Of a stretch of 5,058 nt of DNA, positions 1 through 4,789 are shown piece after piece. This stretch comes from Gp13-AA77 sp036521995. GTDB lineage: Bacteria; Acidobacteriota; Terriglobia; UBA7540. The DNA is taken from positions 1 to 5,058 of the forward strand of contig DATDGR010000312.1 in the NCBI GenBank assembly GCA_036521995.1. The letters are read 5' to 3'. The first letter of the stretch is position 1. Each line of letters starts with the position of its first letter. A program made the position numbers and the translations under genes. The notes below the pieces were generated by a model. The model was not told the origin of the DNA. It ran no database searches and saw only the letters and a program-made list of their open reading frames with translations.

Positions 1-1
1 G

Positions 2-451
2 TTAGGCGCGAATCTGCTCCATGATCCGGACTAACGTGGACACGGTTTCAACGGTCCAGGAGCGAGTTAGTATAAGGATTCTTTGTCTCTGCCTAGGTCC
101 ACGGTCTACCCAGTTTAAGAGGATACGGGACTCCGCGAAGAGATGATCAGGAATGGGTTCAACCTCAGCGCACAGTTTCTTAAGCTCCATCAGGAAAGCC
201 TGTGTTGGTCGCGCCTTCGCAATTACTTTAAGAATTCGCGAAGCAACATTTTGGACCCACTCCCACACGATAGAAGTTGCTCTAAGCGGCCGGACAGCGA
301 TTAGGCGGCTATGCAGCTTTCCGACTCGATACCGAAGGGGTGCCGTAGCGATCACGGCCCTGCTGATCGCCATCAGCCCAGCCCGACAGGTCCTAGTGTG
401 AGCCATCCTGTAACGGGTCACATTCTTTTCCGTCCACCGCTTCACAGTCAT
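2..451 (-). CDS. Possible hypothetical protein, 149 aa
   Basis: An open frame runs from an ATG at 451-449 to a TAA at 4-2. The family is not recognised. The protein is basic and Arg-rich in its first half (about residues 1-60). The second half looks more like a real folded protein, with amphipathic helical stretches and a motif-like segment ELKKLCAEVEPIPDHL near residues 87-102, ending in MEQIRA. Codon use mixes A/T- and G/C-ending third positions, unlike the GC-rich genes of the central operon, so it probably belongs to the surrounding genome and not to the mobile module. No good ribosome binding site precedes the ATG; the same frame stays open upstream to 859, but that extension crosses non-coding hairpins and is unlikely to be translated. 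The true start could be further downstream (Met at about residue 16 or 27), or the frame may be a remnant of a gene disrupted on its 5' side. It could also be chance. Confidence 0.35.
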   Translation of the reverse strand: MTVKRWTEKNVTRYRMAHTRTCRAGLMAISRAVIATAPLRYRVGKLHSRLIAVRPLRATSIVWEWVQNVASRILKVIAKARPTQAFLMELKKLCAEVEPIPDHLFAESRILLNWVDRGPRQRQRILILTRSWTVETVSTLVRIMEQIRA

Positions 452-507
452 TTCGAGCGAGATTGTCAAACTGACCTGCTTGCGATGGCATCGTGACGGG
501 AAGGAAC

Positions 508-548
508 GGGATAGGATACTTACTTGTATAGACAGAGGTAGTATCCCG
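508..548. repeat. 7-bp inverted repeat, CGGGATA/TATCCCG
   Basis: Perfect arms CGGGATA (508-514) and TATCCCG (542-548) are separated by 27 bases. The left arm with its two following bases (CGGGATAGG, 508-516) recurs exactly at 4664-4672 inside the inverted repeat on the opposite side of the operon. It sits in the gene-free stretch just outside the putative left boundary. The spacer is long for a stable hairpin, so a protein-binding site is more plausible than a terminator. The match is short enough to be chance. Confidence 0.4.
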
Positions 549-559
549 ACAACCACGGA

Positions 560-571
560 AAAGCAATTTGG
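560..571 (+). repeat. Candidate left terminal repeat, AAAGCAATTTGG
   Basis: AAAGCAATTTGG on the plus strand here matches AAAGCAATTGG read on the minus strand from 4718 to 4708, allowing one single-base gap. The orientation and the placement on both sides of the four-gene module are what a transposon terminal inverted repeat would show. Beyond this block the two flanks agree only loosely (both run into GAGCGC-containing sequence). No direct duplication of target bases is visible outside, so this is a candidate end only. Confidence 0.3.
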
Positions 572-573
572 AG

Positions 574-596
574 CGCCCGGCAAAAGCGGCCGGGCG
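574..596. terminator. GC-rich hairpin, possible rho-independent terminator
   Basis: Perfect 8-bp arms CGCCCGGC (574-581) and GCCGGGCG (589-596) enclose the 7-base loop AAAAGCG. On the plus strand the stem is followed by GTCTTCGCGTTTT, and on the minus strand by CTCCAAATTGCTTTT, so neither side has an uninterrupted U tract. The compact stem and purine-rich loop are typical of intrinsic terminators in GC-rich bacteria. It lies downstream of the minus-strand operon (which ends at 822) and upstream of the possible gene at 2-451, and could end operon transcription. It also lies directly beside the candidate left terminal repeat. Confidence 0.45.
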
Positions 597-683
597 GTCT
601 TCGCGTTTTGTAGCCCAGGGCCTCCGCTCGGGAGTTTCACCAAAGAAATGCAGCTTTTTTGTTTTTCTCTTTTGGGAAAGCAG

Positions 684-726
684 AGAGCCCTCCCGCGCCC
701 CGAGTAGGGAACTGCGGGAGGGCTCT
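684..726. repeat. 13-bp inverted repeat with GCGGGAG core, left flank
   Basis: Perfect arms AGAGCCCTCCCGC (684-696) and GCGGGAGGGCTCT (714-726) enclose a 17-base spacer. It lies about 100 bases beyond the stop codon of the last operon gene. No T tract follows on either strand (the minus-strand continuation is A-rich), so it is not a textbook terminator. The arm GCGGGAGGGCTCT matches GCGGGAGAACTCT at 4569-4581 in 11 of 13 positions, and the two repeats have almost the same total length (43 and 45 bases). This suggests a matched pair of sites bound by an element protein such as the transposase. Arm and spacer geometry is read directly; the function is inferred. Confidence 0.6.
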
Positions 727-731
727 GGTGA

Positions 732-766
732 GCCGATTTCTTCGGAGCCAACTCCGTCGCATCGGC
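732..766. repeat. Nested inverted repeat after the operon stop
   Basis: An outer 6-bp pair GCCGAT (732-737) and ATCGGC (761-766) encloses an inner perfect 5-bp hairpin CGGAG (743-747) and CTCCG (752-756) with loop CCAA. The structure begins about 55 bases downstream of the last operon stop codon. As RNA it could form a stem with an internal bulge and stabilise or end the minus-strand transcript, but no U tract follows. It adjoins the 684-726 repeat. Confidence 0.4.
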
Positions 767-821
767 CCTGGGCATCCACCCGGGCGCGACCCCGAGCGGA
801 CCTCGCTGCGGCACAACCGCG

Positions 822-1805
822 CTACAACGGTAGCCGGTATTGGCCGTCAACTTGAACAACTAAACCTTGGCGGCAGGCTTCGCCGATGGCCAGTTGGGCG
901 GTGCGTTTGGAACACTCGGTTTGCTCCATGATTTGCTGGCGGAGTTGGTTGTACCGAGCCTGCCGTCCCAGACCGGACAGTGCCTGAGTCACATGCTCCT
1001 GCTCCACTTTTTTGCGCGCCACCGCCGCGCGGGCTGGCGCCGCTCCGGCGGCGGAGAAGCAGAGCGTGTGCGGATCGAGTTCGAGCAGCCGAGGTGGGGG
1101 CGGCGCAGCGTAGCGAAACTGGAAACGCAACTCGATCGTGGCGGCGAGATGGGCCGAAGGGCGCGTCAGCAGCAGGTAGGAGTCGCCCACCGCATGCAGC
1201 GCCGAGGAACCGCGGAAGGCGCTGCCGATCTCTTCGCGGCCGATCGATTTACGCACGTGATGCACCACGATGAGCGCAGCTTTGGACGCATCGCGCAGCC
1301 GCAACAAGCTCTGGCACAGCGCCGCCATCGAACGCGTATCGTTCTCATCCTGATCGTGAGTCGAGTACAAAGGGTCGAGCACGATGACCTCGGCGGCGGC
1401 CTGCCGGGCGGCGTTGAGGAAGTGATTGAGTCCCTGTGGCGCGCTGAGCAGATGGCCGCCGGCACGTGTGTCCACGAGCAGGTTCCGATCGGCGCCCGCA
1501 CCCACGGCGCGGCGCATCATCGCCAGCCGTCCCACAAACTGGGGCGTGGGCAGTTCGAACTGGCAGACCAACACCCGGCGCGCCGCGGGGATGGCGAAGC
1601 CGGCGCGCTCCTGGCCCGCGGCCAGCGCCAATGCCAGATTGGCCACCAGCAAGCTCTTGCCCACCTTGGGCTCGCCGCCCACGAACAGAATGCCGGACGG
1701 CGGCAACAGTCCCGGCTCGATCCATCCCGGCGGCGGCGCAGCCGGTTGCTCGGTGAGTAACTGCTCGAGCGATAACACGGCGGATTGGGCAGCGGACGGT
1801 TTCAC
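822..1805 (-). CDS. RepA/RecA-fold AAA family ATPase with C-terminal winged-helix-like tail
   Basis: This 327-residue protein looks like a RecA-fold P-loop ATPase of the RepA/AAA_25 type, the group containing hexameric plasmid-replication helicases. A short leader (1-36) precedes a Walker A motif GGEPKVGKS at residues 43-51. Walker B is EVIVLDPL at 139-146, with Asp144 as the likely metal ligand. A conserved-looking VVHHVRK lies at 180-186, with SAFRGSSAL after it. After a proline-rich linker near 235, residues about 270-327 (YNQLRQQIMEQTECSKRTAQ, then GLVVQV..QYRL) resemble a small winged helix that could bind DNA. The GTG start at 1805-1803 is chosen because it overlaps the TGA of the preceding gene and has GGAGG (1817-1813) seven bases upstream. 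Canonical Tn7 or Tn5053 modules carry TniQ/TnsD proteins where this gene sits. A role in target choice, replication coupling or replisome contact is inference. Confidence 0.85.
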   Translation of the reverse strand: MKPSAAQSAVLSLEQLLTEQPAAPPPGWIEPGLLPPSGILFVGGEPKVGKSLLVANLALALAAGQERAGFAIPAARRVLVCQFELPTPQFVGRLAMMRRAVGAGADRNLLVDTRAGGHLLSAPQGLNHFLNAARQAAAEVIVLDPLYSTHDQDENDTRSMAALCQSLLRLRDASKAALIVVHHVRKSIGREEIGSAFRGSSALHAVGDSYLLLTRPSAHLAATIELRFQFRYAAPPPPRLLELDPHTLCFSAAGAAPARAAVARKKVEQEHVTQALSGLGRQARYNQLRQQIMEQTECSKRTAQLAIGEACRQGLVVQVDGQYRLPL

Positions 1806-1817
1806 AGCATCGCCTCC
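1802..1817 (-). promoter_or_regulatory. Coupled start: GGAGG with GTGA stop-start overlap
   Basis: On the minus strand GGAGG (1817-1813) stands seven bases before GTG (1805-1803), and the TGA of the upstream ATPase gene occupies 1804-1802. The four-base GTGA overlap is a classical arrangement for translational coupling, so the two ATPases are probably made in a linked ratio. It also decides the start codon of the downstream gene. Confidence 0.75.
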
Positions 1818-2602
1818 GCGGCGGCATCGAGTAAGAGGGCTTCACTGACGGTCTGCGACTTACTCGCCGCGGCCAGCCGCAACGCCGTCAGGGCGAGCTT
1901 GTTGACTTTGCGCGGAATGCCCTTGGTGGCCTGATACATTCCCTGGCGAGCGGTGTCATCAAACAGCGGCTGCGACACGCCGGCGGCTTTGAGTTGCTGT
2001 GCCAGGTAGGCGTCGAGTTCCTCGCGCGTGAGTCCTTCCAGGTGATACTGCGTGCTGACGCGCTGCCGGAGGGCTTCATGCATTTGCAGCGAAAGCGTGC
2101 GTCGCAACAATGGCTGGCCCACCAGCAGCAGGGTCAGGAAACGCGAGGAGTCCATGTCGAAGTTCAACAGCAGCGGCAGTTGTTCCAGGGCGGGGTGCGG
2201 CAGCAGGTGGGCTTCATCGCAGATCAGAATGGGATGCTGCTTTTTGCCGTGGTTCAGACGCACGATGGCATCAGCGATCTGGCGCACCAGGTCGCCGCGA
2301 AAGTGCGCCGGCTCCAGATCCAGTTCGAGCGCGATCTGGCGTAGCAGGTCCAGCGCCGAGCCGGAGGAGACGTGCACGTAGAGAATCTTGTAGAGGCTGG
2401 CGTTAAGCGCGGCGGTGAAGATGCGCGCGGCGGTGGACTTACCGGCGCCCACTTCGCCGGTGATCAGGCCCACGCCGTGATGCTGGGCCAGAAACTCCAG
2501 CCGCGTCTTGACCTGATTCCAGGCTTGGGAGGCGAAGAGTTGTTTGGCGTCGGGGCTGTCGGAGAAAGGCGTTTTCTTGAAGCCGAAGAAAGACTCCCAC
2601 AT
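1802..2602 (-). CDS. ExeA/TniB/TnsC-like AAA+ ATPase, transposition regulator
   Basis: The 266-residue protein opens with MWESFFGFKKTPFSDSPD, the typical start of ExeA-like AAA_22 ATPases (Y/F-x-G-x-x-x-x-PF-x-x-x-PD). Walker A is GEVGAGKST at residues 49-57 and Walker B is ILICDEAH at 125-132. A sensor-1-like LLLVGQP lies at 158-164 and an arginine-finger candidate LRQRVS at 178-183. The C-terminal region (about 190-266, with KGIPRKVNKLALTAL) is the usual helical lid. Next to a DDE transposase this family acts like TnsC, TniB or MuB: ATP-dependent DNA binding that selects target DNA and activates the transposase. The ATG at 2602 follows the transposase stop by three bases and has GGAGG at 2618-2614, 11 bases upstream. 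It overlaps the next gene by four bases. ExeA-like ATPases also serve secretion, but the context argues against that here. Confidence 0.9.
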   Translation of the reverse strand: MWESFFGFKKTPFSDSPDAKQLFASQAWNQVKTRLEFLAQHHGVGLITGEVGAGKSTAARIFTAALNASLYKILYVHVSSGSALDLLRQIALELDLEPAHFRGDLVRQIADAIVRLNHGKKQHPILICDEAHLLPHPALEQLPLLLNFDMDSSRFLTLLLVGQPLLRRTLSLQMHEALRQRVSTQYHLEGLTREELDAYLAQQLKAAGVSQPLFDDTARQGMYQATKGIPRKVNKLALTALRLAAASKSQTVSEALLLDAAAEAML

Positions 2603-2618
2603 GATTTACTTCGCCTCC
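2603..2618 (-). promoter_or_regulatory. Ribosome binding site GGAGG for the AAA+ ATPase
   Basis: GGAGG (2618-2614) lies inside the 3' end of the transposase gene, 11 bases before the ATG. Only ATC separates the transposase TAA from the ATG. The same GGAGGCGA string precedes the next gene at 1817-1810. Confidence 0.65.
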
Positions 2619-3847
2619 GTTTCCCAGGGCGGCAGTAGTCCATTGACCACCGCGTCCACCAGCCGCGCCCGGCCTTGCGATTGGCCTTCGGAGTAGATTT
2701 CCAGTTGAGTGAGATCGAGCGGATCGAAGCGCACTTCGATGCGCTTGCCGGCTAGATGCGAAGGCGCTTCGAAGAACCGATTCTTCAACAGGAAAGTAGA
2801 ATCGCGGCGTACCAGGCGGTCCACACGATGAAAGAACAGACGGCGTAAATCGGTGGCCGGCGGAAGCTGGCGGACCTGTTCGATATCGCGCTGCCAGCGC
2901 ACCAGCGGTGTGGACTGGAGCGAGCTGTGTTCGCGGCGGTGATACTCGGTGTCGAGCCAGTGCCACAAGCGCTCGTTGAGTAGTTCGAGGGAAAGCAGGA
3001 CCTTGGGATCGAGCGAGGCCAGAAACTGCTCGCGCACGGAACGGAAAAAGCGTTCGATTTTGCCGCGGCCCTCGGGCTGGTAGGGCGGGGTGTGCACGAT
3101 GAGGATGCCGATGGAAGCGGCGATGCGGGCCAACTGCGGGGAGCGGTAGATCTTGGCGTTGTCCATATAGAGGCGGGTGGGAATGCCGCGGGCGGCGATG
3201 GCCTGGCGCAGGCAGTCGAGAAAGGCGTCCAGTCCCTGGTTGAGATAGAACTGGGCGTGGGGGATGAGGCGGCTGGCATCGTCGAGCGCGGCTTGCAGGA
3301 AGACCTGCTGCTTGCCGCCGCCGGTGCGCACGACCCAGGGGCCGAAGAGCATGTCGCTCTGCCAGATCTGATTGGCGAACTGGGCTTCGTACTTTTTGTG
3401 CGCAGCAGCCTTGTCGAGAAGCAACTGGCGTTCGGTGAGGCCGCGGGCGCGCAGGAAGCGATAGAGGGTAGAAGCCGACAGGCCGGCCTGATGAGCCTCG
3501 CTCGCGGTGGCCAGTTCGCGCAGCAGAGCGGCGCCGGTGCGATGCGGGTTCTCGCGTTTGAGCCGTTCGATGAGAGCGGCGGTGTCGGCCGCCACGGCGC
3601 GGGTCTGCCCACGGTCCTGGCGCGGTTTGGGCGATAGAGCTCCCAGTCCGTTGCGGCGGTAGCGCAGGGTCCAATCCAGCAGCGTGTCCACCGAGACCTG
3701 GCGGCGGGTGGACTGGGGGATGTCGTAGAGACGGGCGGCGATCTCCTGGGCACGGCGCGTGAGTTCGCCGCGAGGCAGCGTCTCCAGCACCAGGGGCGCA
3801 ATGAGACCGTAACGAAACAGCGCGACTTTTTCGGCTTTGTCATCCAT
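2606..3847 (-). CDS. DD(35)E transposase, rve/Mu-integrase class (TniA/TnsB/IS481-like)
   Basis: The 413-residue protein would cut and join DNA at the element ends through an RNase H-fold core. An N-terminal HTH region (about 25-80, including VSVDTLLDWTLRYRRNGLGA) and a second helical DNA-binding segment (82-140, TGAALLRELA...STLYRFLRARGL) precede the catalytic domain. The triad is visible: Asp165 in IWQSDMLFGP, Asp229 in LYMDNAKIY, and Glu265 in PEGRGKIERFFRSVREQF. Thirty-five residues separate the second Asp from the Glu. Residues about 345-395 (FLLKNRFFEAPSHLAGKRIE, then VRFDP...LEIYSEGQ) resemble the small beta-barrel of the Mu-transposase C-terminal domain. The ATG at 3847 has AGGAGA at 3864-3859, 11 bases upstream. 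It is followed after three bases by an AAA+ partner, the Mu/Tn7/Tn5053 arrangement. The frame looks intact and the active site complete. Assignment to a precise family (Tn5053, IS481 or a new branch) cannot be made by eye. Confidence 0.93.
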   Translation of the reverse strand: MDDKAEKVALFRYGLIAPLVLETLPRGELTRRAQEIAARLYDIPQSTRRQVSVDTLLDWTLRYRRNGLGALSPKPRQDRGQTRAVAADTAALIERLKRENPHRTGAALLRELATASEAHQAGLSASTLYRFLRARGLTERQLLLDKAAAHKKYEAQFANQIWQSDMLFGPWVVRTGGGKQQVFLQAALDDASRLIPHAQFYLNQGLDAFLDCLRQAIAARGIPTRLYMDNAKIYRSPQLARIAASIGILIVHTPPYQPEGRGKIERFFRSVREQFLASLDPKVLLSLELLNERLWHWLDTEYHRREHSSLQSTPLVRWQRDIEQVRQLPPATDLRRLFFHRVDRLVRRDSTFLLKNRFFEAPSHLAGKRIEVRFDPLDLTQLEIYSEGQSQGRARLVDAVVNGLLPPWETEAK

Positions 3848-3864
3848 CGAGTGTTTTTTCTCCT
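3848..3864 (-). promoter_or_regulatory. Ribosome binding site AGGAGA for the transposase
   Basis: AGGAGA (3864-3859) precedes the ATG at 3847 by 11 bases, with an A-rich spacer. The 75-base gap separating this gene from the DUF6431 gene holds no other obvious structure. The transposase may therefore be translated independently of the first gene. Confidence 0.6.
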
Positions 3865-3922
3865 GGACTCAAGCGTAAGGAAAAAGGCCGCGGGGGTCCA
3901 TGCAAATGGTGTGTGGGGAGGC

Positions 3923-4522
3923 TCAGGCAGGTGCCGCGGCGGAGGAGAATGCGGCGCGGCGGCCGTCGGGAGCCAGACCGCGCGGCCAGCCCAGCAGGTG
4001 GCAGCGCACGCCGGCAAACAGGAAGCGATGAGCGGCGATCCAGCCGGTGGATTCCAGCATGGCGAGGGCGCGGTGGACGAAGTCGGGCGCGGGAGTGGGC
4101 TGGGCCAGCGCAGCCAGGGCGGCGCACAGCGTTTGGGTCTGCGCGCGGAAGCGGCGAATCCAGAACTGGCCGCGCTGGTAGGGCATGGGCGGTGGCGCTT
4201 TAGCGGCGGCCTCGATGGTTTGCCCACCCAGCAGACGGGCTACGAGGAACAGCGCAATCACAATCAGGCTCGATCGCAGGTAGGGCAAGATGAACTCGGG
4301 CAGTAGAGAGACGGTGCGCTGGCAGGCCTTGCACAAGTAGCGGCGCACGCGAATGACGCCGTTGAAGACGGTGTCGATGAGCGTGCGGGTGTAGAAGCCA
4401 TGCGCGGTGAGGGGATGCTTATCCTGGCACTGCGGGCAGCTACCGGGGCGATGAGCGTCGGGGGCGGAAAGTTGCTCGTTGTATTGTTGGACCGAGCCGG
4501 CAAATGGGTGTAGTATCTGCAT
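3923..4522 (-). CDS. DUF6431-type zinc-ribbon/HTH protein
   Basis: This 199-residue protein (counting from the ATG at 4522) has a four-cysteine zinc-ribbon pattern: CPQC at residues 29-32 and CKAC at 64-67, with the stretch HGFYTRTLIDTVFNGVIRVR between. This closely resembles the DUF6431 domain and the N-terminal zinc ribbons of several transposase families. Residues about 80-128 (LRSSLIVIALFLVARLLGG, then QTIEAAAKA...GQFWIRRFRA) read like a helix-turn-helix of the kind that follows such ribbons, so sequence-specific DNA binding is likely. The hydrophobic run at 84-99 belongs to that helix and is not a convincing membrane segment. The last 60 residues are Ala/Pro-rich with no motif. It is the first gene of the operon. 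Zinc ribbon plus HTH next to TnsB/TnsC-like proteins recalls TniQ, but no homology to TniQ is visible. A TTG at 4555 would add 11 residues; the ATG is preferred because AGAGG (4536-4532) lies nine bases upstream. Confidence 0.75.
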   Translation of the reverse strand: MQILHPFAGSVQQYNEQLSAPDAHRPGSCPQCQDKHPLTAHGFYTRTLIDTVFNGVIRVRRYLCKACQRTVSLLPEFILPYLRSSLIVIALFLVARLLGGQTIEAAAKAPPPMPYQRGQFWIRRFRAQTQTLCAALAALAQPTPAPDFVHRALAMLESTGWIAAHRFLFAGVRCHLLGWPRGLAPDGRRAAFSSAAAPA

Positions 4523-4531
4523 AGGATCTGG

Positions 4532-4554
4532 CCTCTGGGAGGTGCGAACTCCCA
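4532..4554 (-). promoter_or_regulatory. Start-site hairpin and ribosome binding site of the DUF6431 gene
   Basis: AGAGG (4536-4532) precedes the ATG at 4522 by nine bases. Directly next to it, TGGGAG (4536-4541) and CTCCCA (4549-4554) form a perfect 6-bp inverted repeat with a 7-base loop, and a second short pair, GAACT (4546-4550) and AGTTC (4556-4560), overlaps it. The hairpin touches the first base of the AGAGG, so it could restrict ribosome access or serve as an operator for a self-regulating DNA-binding protein. The repeats are visible; the regulatory role is inferred. Confidence 0.4.
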
Positions 4555-4568
4555 AAGTTCATTCCGCG

Positions 4569-4613
4569 GCGGGAGAACTCTTTTGGTCGTGTAGCCAGGC
4601 GGAGTTCTCCCGC
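4569..4613. repeat. 12-bp inverted repeat with GCGGGAG core, right flank
   Basis: Perfect arms GCGGGAGAACTC (4569-4580) and GAGTTCTCCCGC (4602-4613) enclose a 21-base spacer. It lies about 50 bases upstream of the first operon start codon. The arm plus next base matches the left-flank arm at 714-726 in 11 of 13 positions. In the leader of the minus-strand transcript it could also fold into a strong hairpin. The half-palindrome GAACTC recurs at 4546-4551. A matched binding site for the transposase or the DUF6431 protein is the leading guess. Confidence 0.6.
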
Positions 4614-4662
4614 TCACTTCGATCCATTATGCAGAGACCCTGCTCGGCGGAGTGGGATGACT

Positions 4663-4683
4663 GCGGGATAGGTGCGATCCCGC
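4663..4683. repeat. 7-bp inverted repeat GCGGGAT/ATCCCGC
   Basis: Perfect arms GCGGGAT (4663-4669) and ATCCCGC (4677-4683) are separated by AGGTGCG. The preceding bases make ACTGCGGGA (4660-4668), an exact 9-base match to 711-719 in the left-flank repeat. CGGGATAGG (4664-4672) matches 508-516. It is the outermost of the GCGGGA-cored repeats on this side. Confidence 0.5.
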
Positions 4684-4707
4684 TGGTCTTTGGCGCGCTC
4701 GCCTCCC

Positions 4708-4718
4708 CCAATTGCTTT
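4708..4718 (-). repeat. Candidate right terminal repeat, AAAGCAATTGG
   Basis: Read on the minus strand this block is AAAGCAATTGG, the inverted partner of AAAGCAATTTGG at 560-571 apart from one missing T. It lies between the right-flank hairpins and the neighbouring reading frame, as a terminal repeat should. The similarity does not extend clearly on either side, so the assignment is tentative. Confidence 0.3.
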
Positions 4719-4789
4719 CGCTGCTTTCCGGGACGGGGGGAGCTAATCTGAGATGAACTGACTGCTAGCCGGGGGAAAATCGCGATCCG

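Larger units (their letters stand above)
553..4727 (-). mobile_element. Putative Tn7/Mu-like transposon without cargo (boundaries approximate)
   Basis: A minus-strand cassette of a DD(35)E transposase, an ExeA/TniB-like AAA+ ATPase and a RepA-like ATPase, headed by a DUF6431 zinc-ribbon protein, fills the centre of the window. DDE transposase plus AAA+ regulator is the defining pair of Mu (A/B), Tn7 (TnsB/TnsC), Tn5053 (TniA/TniB) and IS21 (IstA/IstB) elements. The element core (822-4522) is well supported. The outer limits are a guess from an imperfect inverted pair (AAAGCAATTTGG at 560-571 on plus, AAAGCAATTGG at 4718-4708 on minus). Related GCGGGAG inverted repeats lie just inside both limits. 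I found no convincing target-site duplication and no clear TGT/ACA termini. No passenger gene, resolvase, TnsA or TniQ is present, so it may be a minimal element or the transposition module of a larger island extending past the window. Confidence 0.6.

Noticed and set aside
452..859. N-terminal extension of the left hypothetical frame up to 859
   Set aside because: It would run through three inverted repeats and into the 3' end of the RepA-like gene, and the translation has no protein-like character, so the extension is probably open by chance.
867..1760. 297-codon open frame on the plus strand opposite the RepA-like ATPase
   Set aside because: It is antisense to a gene with clear Walker motifs. 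Its product is rich in Gly, Arg, Gln and His, without recognisable motifs, as expected from GC-rich shadow frames.
2439..3674. 411-codon minus-strand frame overlapping the transposase and AAA+ genes
   Set aside because: It runs out of frame across a transposase with a complete DDE triad and the start of the next gene. Its Arg/Pro/Ser-rich product is typical of an off-frame reading.
2785..4227. 480-codon minus-strand frame spanning DUF6431 and transposase genes
   Set aside because: Low-complexity Pro/Ala/Ser/Arg translation that crosses the intergenic gap and two genes with recognisable motifs; a shadow frame.
4626..4631. CATAAT as a -10 promoter element for the operon (minus strand)
   Set aside because: Five of six bases match TATAAT, but 17 bases upstream there is only CACTCC and no -35-like hexamer. 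Too weak to annotate, although the position would suit a leader containing the 4569-4613 palindrome.
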